A stretch of 64,000 nt of DNA from Leifsonia sp. Root1293 (GTDB lineage: Bacteria > Actinomycetota > Actinomycetes > Actinomycetales > Microbacteriaceae). Shown here piece after piece: positions 56,766 to 64,000 of this stretch. Location: contig NZ_LMEH01000001.1 of assembly GCF_001425325.1 (NCBI RefSeq), positions 853,898 to 917,897 on the forward strand. The letters are read 5' to 3'. The position numbers were made by a program, and so were the translations under genes. Under the pieces are notes generated by a model, which saw only the letters and a list, made by a program, of their open reading frames with translations, ran no database searches and had not been told where the DNA came from. Positions within the stretch are counted from its first letter, which is position 1. Each line of letters starts with the position of its first letter.

Positions 56766-57200
56766 TCAGCCGTCGGCCCTCTCGGCGACAGTCCTGATGC
56801 CGTCGAGCATGTCCCGCCAGTTCTCCGCCGAGTGCTCGGCTGCCTCGGCGGTCGGGTTGTTGTCCTGGTCGAGCTCGATGCGGGTGCCACCGTCGACGGC
56901 GAGCAACTCGAAACGAAGCGTGTGGTAGTTCTCGGGTACGTCGGGCTGGCCGGTCATGGGACTGAAGTGGGTCACGACGAGCCGCCAGGGTTCCTCGACC
57001 TCGAGCACGCGGCCGTGGTCCTCGAAGGACTTCCCCTCCCACTCGCCGAGCCAGCGGATCTCGGCTCCGAGCGCCCAGTCGCTCACGATGCGAGCACCGG
57101 CGAGGATCTCCGGATGCGGGTCGGAACCGGTGAGCACGTCCCAGACGACCTGTGGCGGCGCGGCGATGAAGGCGTCAGCGTGCGCGGTGAAGTCGGCCAT
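56766..57200 (-). CDS. SRPBCC (START-like/AHSA1) domain protein
   Basis: This 144-residue single-domain protein has the SRPBCC pattern: FTAHADAFIAAPPQVVWDVLTG at the start, WALGAEIRWLGEWEGKSFEDHGRVLEVEEPWRLVVTHF in the middle and a long C-terminal helix (ENWRDMLDGIRTVAERA). Members form a hydrophobic pocket or act like Hsp90 co-chaperone Aha1; ligand is unknown. It lies between the two topoisomerase genes and is encoded 136 bases downstream of parE on the same strand. Confidence 0.8.
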   Translation of the reverse strand: MADFTAHADAFIAAPPQVVWDVLTGSDPHPEILAGARIVSDWALGAEIRWLGEWEGKSFEDHGRVLEVEEPWRLVVTHFSPMTGQPDVPENYHTLRFELLAVDGGTRIELDQDNNPTAEAAEHSAENWRDMLDGIRTVAERADG

Positions 57201-57335
57201 GGCTCCGACGGTACGCCGAGCACGTCGCCGCCGCTAGACGGGCCGGGGCCGTCCCACGCCGTATCGCGGGGGTCCGCGCCAGTACAGGTGGCGCAGAGCC
57301 CCGGGAAATGGCGCGCCGGGCGCCTCGCCGGGCGC

Positions 57336-59417
<2,082 letters not shown>

Positions 59418-59593
59418 GTCAGTCAACCCTAGGCGAGCACGGGCCATCCCCCGGACCTGACACCCGGCCGTGAGAAATGTCACAATCCGTACGCGCAGAG
59501 CGAAATGCTGCGGCATCACGGCTGATTCGCCCGAACCGCGTGTTTACATTGAGTCACGGATCTTCAGGTCGATACGAAAAGGAGGGTCAGTCA

Positions 59594-59821
59594 ATGTCAC
59601 AGATCGTTACCCCGAACGGTGCCGTCGATGAACTCGAGACGGCTCACCAGCTGACCGCTCTCGACCGCTGCGATGCGTGCGGCGCTCAGGCCTACATCCG
59701 CGTGGTCGTCACCAGTGGTGAGTTGCTGTTCTGCGCTCACCACGGTCGCAAGCACCAGGAGAAGCTGGCCTCCATCGCCCACAGCTGGCACGACGAGTCC
59801 TCGCGACTCCTCGAGAACTGA
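59594..59821 (+). CDS. DUF7455 small zinc-binding-like protein
   Basis: This 75-residue protein has the segment LTALDRCDACGAQAYIRV followed by GELLFCAHHGRKHQEKL, so a CxxC pair and a Cys-x-His-His group could bind one zinc ion. It matches the small actinobacterial DUF7455 family that occurs near sigA. Function is unknown. The ATG at 59594 has a strong AGGAGG 9 bases upstream; extension to 59477 is not needed. It is monocistronic and ends at a terminator. Confidence 0.85.
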   Translation: MSQIVTPNGAVDELETAHQLTALDRCDACGAQAYIRVVVTSGELLFCAHHGRKHQEKLASIAHSWHDESSRLLEN

Positions 59822-59844
59822 CCCCACCGCTTCGTCATCACGAA

Positions 59845-59882
59845 GAAGAGCCGCCCGATGCATCGCATCAGGGCGGCTCTTC
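59845..59882. terminator. Bidirectional terminator between the DUF7455 and GatD-like genes
   Basis: GAAGAGCCGCCCGATGC pairs with GCATC-A-GGGCGGCTCTTC around loop ATC, with one bulged A. Confidence 0.8.
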
Positions 59883-59907
59883 TCGTTGTGCGGATGGCCT
59901 CGAGCGG

Positions 59908-60642
59908 TCAGTCGGCCTCGAGGCCGAGGCCGGTCAGGATCTGATTGCGCGCCGCGACCGCATAGTCGTCGACGGATGCCGCCCGCTCGCCCCGGCGATA
60001 GGTCAGGCCGCGCCGCTCGAACATCGACGTGAGCAGGTGGTCGGCCAGGGCGGGGTTCTTGGCCAGCACCGGCCCATGCAGGTGGGTGCCGATGACGTCG
60101 CCCATCACGACGCCCTCCTGCGAGGAATCGCGGCCGTTGCCGCTTCCGCGCAGCACCCGACCGAGCGGAGAGCCCTCGGCACCGACGTAGTCGCGGGCGT
60201 GATTCTCGAAGCCGACGATGCGCCCGAAGCGACTGGTGAGCACGACGTCTCCGCTCACGCGCTCCTGGCGGGGAACGCCGCGTCCGGCGAGGATCCCCAG
60301 GCCCTCCACGACGCCGCCGATCGTGCGCTCGACGCCCCAGCTGATGAGTTCCCAGCCTGTTCCGACCGCGAGGATGGGAACGCCTGAGGTCGACCAGACC
60401 CTCAGCTGCTCCTGGATCTGGAGCAGGAGGTCGCGCGCCGGCACGAGGTCTGCGTCGGAGCCGGAGCCGATGACGACGGCGTCGACGGTCTCCGGCAGAT
60501 CGGTTGCGGTCTCGACCGGCACGATGGTGGCGATCGCGCCGGCCCACTCTGCTCGTCTGGCCAGCACCCGGGCGTTCTCGGCGTCCCCGTTGGTGTTCAG
60601 GAGGCTGGGTGCGATGACGGCGATGGTGAACGTCTCACTCAT
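59908..60642 (-). CDS. GatD-like amidotransferase homologue lacking the catalytic cysteine
   Basis: This 244-residue protein has the class I (triad) glutaminase fold of GatD/CobQ-like proteins: TIAVIAPSLLNTNGDAENARVLARRA at the start, VDAVVIGSGSDADL, and GTHLHGPVLAKNPALADHLL with the conserved His. At the nucleophile elbow, where GatD has a Cys in a motif like AVCGGYQLLG, this protein reads AVGTGWELISWG, and the whole protein has no Cys. It therefore should not release ammonia from glutamine. It overlaps the MurT-like gene by 4 bases, so the two probably form a complex. Proposed role: structural partner in cell wall modification (inference). Confidence 0.85.
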   Translation of the reverse strand: MSETFTIAVIAPSLLNTNGDAENARVLARRAEWAGAIATIVPVETATDLPETVDAVVIGSGSDADLVPARDLLLQIQEQLRVWSTSGVPILAVGTGWELISWGVERTIGGVVEGLGILAGRGVPRQERVSGDVVLTSRFGRIVGFENHARDYVGAEGSPLGRVLRGSGNGRDSSQEGVVMGDVIGTHLHGPVLAKNPALADHLLTSMFERRGLTYRRGERAASVDDYAVAARNQILTGLGLEAD

Positions 60643-61901
60643 GACGACTCCCCCTCCGAGGTCAGGCCGAGGTGAGCGCGGGTGCGACGCATCGAGTCGG
60701 CCGAGAAGACGATCGTCTTGACGCCTGTCGCGGGCATCGGGAGGGCGAGGAAGTCGTCGACGGCCCGGCCGAGGTCGGTCTCCACCCTGGCGATCTCGAC
60801 ATCGTCGTAGCTCAGCTGGAGGGCGAGTTCCCACGCCTTCGAGCCGCTGACGATGTCGACGTGGGCGACCCGGGAGGTGTCGACGGGCCAGAAGTACGAC
60901 GGATCGCGTACGTCGGAGCCGATGGCGAACAGCACCGGTGCCCCTGGCTCGAGAGTGTCGATGTTCAATTGGTAGCTGGCCGGATTCTGCACCAGCACGA
61001 ACTCGACCTGCTGGCCCCGCACCTCGACGACCTCGCCGCGGCCGAACACCGGAGGGATGGAGCCGACTGCGGCCACCGCGACGTCGACGTCGAAGTCCGG
61101 CCCGAGCACGGCGCGAGCCGTGCTCAGTGCCGCCGCCGCATCGGTCGCATAGTGGACACCGCGCGCTGGCAGCCCGACGGTGTGCTCGTCGCCGTCGATC
61201 AGCATCGCTGCCGTGCGGCCGGAGACCGCGCCCACGACGATTCCCGACGGGTCGATGAGCCGCTCGGCTGCCAGGCGCGCATGACCGAGGCCATGCGGAG
61301 CTGCGTCGAGCACGGCGGACGAGACGCCGAAGCGCTCGACCGAGACGCCGGCGGGAACACTCGAGGCGAGTTGCACCAGGTAGTCGTCGTCGGCATTGAC
61401 CACGACGGCATCCGTCGCCCTCGCGGCGATCGTCGTCAGCATCGTCGCCACCATCTCGGAGTCGTGGAAGCGGTCGATCTGGTCGACCATCACGTTGGTC
61501 AGGGCGACGACGCGCGGCGAGAGCTCGCCCGCGATGAGGGCGCCGTGGCCCTCGTCCATCTCGAGCACGGCGATGTCGTCATGGATGCGACCCTGCAGGT
61601 CGGCCGCCTCGAGCAGAGCAGAGGTGAGACCTTGCGAGATGTTGGCCGTCGACGGATTGGTGAACACCGAGCGTCCGTGAGCGCGCAGCACGGCCACGAG
61701 CATCTTCGTCGTAGTCGACTTGCCGCTCGAGCCGGACACGATCACGAGGCCATCGCGGAACGAGTTGAGAGTCGTGGCGAGGTAGCCGGGGGCGACCTTG
61801 TTCACCACGAGTCCCGGCACGGCAGAACCGCCGCCCGGCTTCCTCAGCCGCGCGAGCGTCCTGACCGTGCGACCGATGACGATCGCCGGCACATAGCGCA
61901 C
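60639..61901 (-). CDS. MurT-like Mur ligase homologue without the zinc ribbon
   Basis: This 420-residue Mur-ligase-fold protein has the P-loop as VSGSSGKSTTTKM (MurT usually TGTNGKT), then TNPSTANISQGLTSALL, VLEMDEG, LTNVMVDQIDRFHD (MurT usually NxxRDQLDRYGE), NADDDYLVQLAS and the C-terminal FVLVQNPASYQLNI. MurT proteins carry a four-Cys zinc ribbon in the central domain; this one has no Cys at all. In the C-terminal domain the usual DxSWIWD motif reads DPSYFWPVD. MurT with GatD amidates the alpha-carboxyl of D-Glu in lipid II. The altered pair may do another ligation. It starts with GTG, 10 bases after sigA. Confidence 0.85.
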   Translation of the reverse strand: MRYVPAIVIGRTVRTLARLRKPGGGSAVPGLVVNKVAPGYLATTLNSFRDGLVIVSGSSGKSTTTKMLVAVLRAHGRSVFTNPSTANISQGLTSALLEAADLQGRIHDDIAVLEMDEGHGALIAGELSPRVVALTNVMVDQIDRFHDSEMVATMLTTIAARATDAVVVNADDDYLVQLASSVPAGVSVERFGVSSAVLDAAPHGLGHARLAAERLIDPSGIVVGAVSGRTAAMLIDGDEHTVGLPARGVHYATDAAAALSTARAVLGPDFDVDVAVAAVGSIPPVFGRGEVVEVRGQQVEFVLVQNPASYQLNIDTLEPGAPVLFAIGSDVRDPSYFWPVDTSRVAHVDIVSGSKAWELALQLSYDDVEIARVETDLGRAVDDFLALPMPATGVKTIVFSADSMRRTRAHLGLTSEGESS

Positions 61902-61911
61902 CAGTGGAGGC

Positions 61912-63249
61912 TTACTCGAGGTAGTCGCGCAGCGACTGCGACCGCGACGGGTGGCGGAGCTTCGCCATCGTCTTCGACTCGATCTGACGGATGCGCTCGC
62001 GCGTCACCCCGAAGGTGTCACCGATCTGGTCGAGCGTCTTGGGCATGCCGTCCCCGAGGCCGAAGCGCATGCGGATCACGCCGGCCTCGCGCTCGGAGAG
62101 CGAGTCGAGCAGGCTCTCGAGCTGCTTCTGGAGCATGGTGAAGCCGACGGCGTCGGCGGGCACGACTGCCTCGGTGTCCTCGATGAGGTCACCGAACTCG
62201 CTGTCGCCGTCCTCGCCGAGCGGAGTGTGCAGCGAGATCGGCTCGCGACCGTACTTCTGCACCTCGATGACCTTCTCGGGGGTCATGTCGAGCTCGCGGC
62301 TGAGCTCTTCCGGCGTGGGCTCGCGGCCCAGGTCCTGGAGCATCTGGCGCTGCACGCGGGCCAGCTTGTTGATGACCTCGACCATGTGCACGGGAATGCG
62401 GATGGTACGGGCCTGGTCGGCCATGGCGCGGGTGATGGCCTGACGAATCCACCAGGTGGCGTAGGTCGAGAACTTGAAGCCCTTGGTGTAGTCGAACTTC
62501 TCGACGGCACGGATGAGGCCCAGGTTGCCTTCCTGGATCAGGTCGAGGAACTGCATCCCGCGGCCGGTGTAGCGCTTGGCGAGGGAGACCACGAGGCGGA
62601 GGTTCGCTCCGAGCAGGTGGCTCTTGGCGCGGGCGCCGTCCTTCGCGACCCACTGCAGCTCACGGCCGAGAGACGACTTCTTCTCGACCTCGCTGAGGTG
62701 GGACAGCTTCTCCTCGGCGAACAGGCCGGCCTCGATGCGCATCGCGAGCTCGACCTCTTCGGCCGCGTTCAGGAGCGCGACCTTTCCGATCTGCTTCAGG
62801 TAGTCCTTGACAGGGTCGGCGGTGGCGCCGGTGATGGCTGAGGAGTAGACGGGAACATCGTCCTCGTCATCGACGAGGGAGAGGCGGAGGGCTCCGGTGG
62901 GAAGCGGCTCGACAGTGGCGACGGGCTTGGTCTCGTCGTCCTCGAAGTCGTCGGCATCCTCCTTGACCGCGGCGGTGTCGACGGTCTCGATGGCGGCGGT
63001 CTCGAGTACGACCTCCTCGCCCTCCTCGGGCTCGTCGGACGTGGCCTTGGCCTTGCTGCGCGTCGTGGCGCGCTTGGCGGGGGCAGCGGCGGTGCCTGCT
63101 GTCTTCTTGGCCGGCGCCTTCTTCGGCGCCGCCGTGGTGGTCTTGGCTGCCGCAGCGGTGGTCTTCTTCGCTGCAGCTGTGGTCTTCGGGGCGACGGTTT
63201 CCGTCTCCTCGGTCGCAGCGGTGGCCGCGGCGGACTTCGTGGTTGGCAT
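61912..63249 (-). CDS. sigA: Primary RNA polymerase sigma factor (SigA/HrdB/RpoD)
   Basis: This 445-residue group 1 sigma factor has region 1.2 ([16 protein letters not shown]), region 2 ([60 protein letters not shown]), region 3 and region 4 ([20 protein letters not shown]). The first 75 residues are a low-complexity Ala/Lys/Thr tail, then an acidic stretch, resembling those of other actinobacterial HrdB proteins. ATG at 63249 (MPTTKS) is used; the extension to 63264 is unlikely. It heads a sigA-murT-gatD-like operon. Confidence 0.96.
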   Translation of the reverse strand: MPTTKSAAATAATEETETVAPKTTAAAKKTTAAAAKTTTAAPKKAPAKKTAGTAAAPAKRATTRSKAKATSDEPEEGEEVVLETAAIETVDTAAVKEDADDFEDDETKPVATVEPLPTGALRLSLVDDEDDVPVYSSAITGATADPVKDYLKQIGKVALLNAAEEVELAMRIEAGLFAEEKLSHLSEVEKKSSLGRELQWVAKDGARAKSHLLGANLRLVVSLAKRYTGRGMQFLDLIQEGNLGLIRAVEKFDYTKGFKFSTYATWWIRQAITRAMADQARTIRIPVHMVEVINKLARVQRQMLQDLGREPTPEELSRELDMTPEKVIEVQKYGREPISLHTPLGEDGDSEFGDLIEDTEAVVPADAVGFTMLQKQLESLLDSLSEREAGVIRMRFGLGDGMPKTLDQIGDTFGVTRERIRQIESKTMAKLRHPSRSQSLRDYLE

Positions 63250-63335
63250 TCGTACACCTCTCACAGGGAGGGACGCCGGTGACGACTTCCCCCGAGTGGC
63301 CGCATCCGGATGCCGGGAGCATCCGATCGTGGCCG

Positions 63336-63364
63336 AAAATGGACATTACTAGGACCCATGTCAA
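63336..63364 (-). promoter_or_regulatory. Candidate sigA promoter
   Basis: On the minus strand TTGACA (63364-63359) is followed after 17 bases by CATTTT (63341-63336). The start codon lies about 87 bases further, so a leader of about 80 bases would result. The -35 is perfect; the -10 is weak. Confidence 0.45.
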
Positions 63365-63471
63365 GTCCGAAGTGCTCCCCCGGAGCTCGCCGCGTGCGGA
63401 TCGAACTGGGGGTGCCCGGAGATGAACGGGTCCTATTGACAATTATTGCACGGTTTATTAGGAGCACTCGC

Positions 63472-64000
63472 CTAATGGCGTTCCCCACGGTGCTTCCATG
63501 CCGCTACCAATGAAACCCAGATGGGCCCAACCTCTATTCCCTCGTCGGCGAGCACGCGCTGGCGAGTTCGGCGGCGTGCCTCGAGGAGGAATCCCACGCC
63601 GATGCCGACGACGACGTACTGGATGGCGAAGGCCCAGCGGAACGACGTCAGGGAGTAGAGATCGCTCGCCTCGCCGCCGGCGGTGCGCACGGCATCCTGG
63701 AGGTCCAGGATGATGCCGATGAGGAAGATCATGACGAAGCTCGCGAGGAACCCACCGACGTTGACGACGCCGTTCGCCGCTCCGAGGCTCCGCATCGGAT
63801 TGAAGGTGCGCGCGAAGTCGAAGCCGATGAGCGACCCGGGGCCGCCCACGCCGATGACGACGAGCACGACCATCACCACGCCGATGGGCGGCTGCCCGGG
63901 CCACAGGAGGAGGATCGTCCACGCCACCGCCATCGCGGCGACGATGCCGAGCACGATGTTGGACCGGCGCAGCGGATATCGGGCCGTCAGGATGCCGAGG
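63472..64000 (-). CDS. MFS transporter, C-terminal part (gene continues past window)
   Basis: About 175 C-terminal residues are visible on the minus strand; the frame stays open to base 64000 (upstream residues LGILTARYPLRRSNI). I see four or five transmembrane segments: AAMAVAWTILLLWPG, GVVMVVLVVIGVGGPGSLIG, NGVVNVGGFLASFVMIFLIG, and AFAIQYVVVGIGVGFLLE. The segment GFDFARTFNPMRSLGAANGVVNVGGF is typical of the second half of major facilitator carriers. Substrate cannot be told. The stop at 63472 lies in an AT-rich patch with the inverted pair ATTAGG/CCTAAT. Confidence 0.8.
   Translation of the reverse strand, partial: LGILTARYPLRRSNIVLGIVAAMAVAWTILLLWPGQPPIGVVMVVLVVIGVGGPGSLIGFDFARTFNPMRSLGAANGVVNVGGFLASFVMIFLIGIILDLQDAVRTAGGEASDLYSLTSFRWAFAIQYVVVGIGVGFLLEARRRTRQRVLADEGIEVGPIWVSLVAAWKHRGERH

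Noticed and set aside
63310-63513. A 67-codon + strand frame between sigA and the MFS gene
   Set aside because: No ribosome binding site and no recognisable sequence; it overlaps the likely sigA promoter and the MFS 3' end.

Overview
This window is one continuous, gene-dense stretch of a high-GC actinobacterial chromosome. Gene content and order point to the family Microbacteriaceae or a close relative in Micrococcales. The pointers are WYL-domain pafBC next to tatAC-helY, rbpA beside lnt, the trpD/ctaE-qcrCAB/ctaFDC respiratory block, a second type II topoisomerase near sigA, and a sigA-murT-gatD-like operon. I see no mobile element, rRNA operon, CRISPR array or prophage. One tRNA gene (Leu, GAG anticodon) is present.

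Layout. 1-1.6 kb: SOS mutasome genes imuB (cut by the window edge) and imuA', with a LexA-type box in their promoter. 1.8-6.3 kb: an animal-type heme peroxidase, a GH15 glucoamylase/trehalase-like enzyme and a YedK/HMCES-type DNA-crosslink protein. 6.4-8.8 kb: tRNA-Leu, an M20 peptidase and uppP. 9-20.8 kb: the block that in other actinobacteria flanks the Pup-proteasome genes (PAC2, HAD, trmI, FKBP, pafB, pafC, tatA, tatC, helY, lnt, rbpA), but without mpa/arc, dop, pup, prcBA or pafA. 21-24.7 kb: GDPD-SPFH-NfeD membrane operon, an SDR and a DUF308 protein. 24.8-29.9 kb: one secreted multidomain GH3 glucosidase of about 1,680 residues. 30-35.6 kb: a UvrA-like ABC protein and small proteins. 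35.6-40.6 kb: divergent glycerol/dihydroxyacetone modules, dhaKLM and glpFK. 40.6-50.7 kb: trpD, then the cytochrome bc1-aa3 genes (ctaE-qcrCAB; ctaC-ctaD-ctaF), an rRNA methyltransferase and erpA. 50.8-59.4 kb: an M20 dipeptidase, a DUF3043 protein, a phosphodiesterase and a topoisomerase IV pair encoded on opposite strands. 59.6-63.3 kb: a DUF7455 protein and the sigA operon. 63.5-64 kb: the end of an MFS transporter.

The most interesting item is the gene pair after sigA. It looks like the lipid II amidating complex MurT-GatD, but the GatD-like protein contains no cysteine at all, so it cannot be a normal glutaminase, and the MurT-like protein has lost its four-cysteine zinc ribbon. Microbacteriaceae make group B peptidoglycan, in which the alpha-carboxyl of D-Glu at position 2 (the carboxyl MurT-GatD normally amidates) carries the interpeptide bridge. 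I propose, as inference, that this pair has been redirected from amidation to ligation of a bridge amino acid. Secondary points are a precise-looking loss of the Pup-proteasome segment, a set of at least ten leaderless genes with a TANNNT box 6-8 nt before the start codon, and candidate operators in front of the glycerol and respiratory operons.
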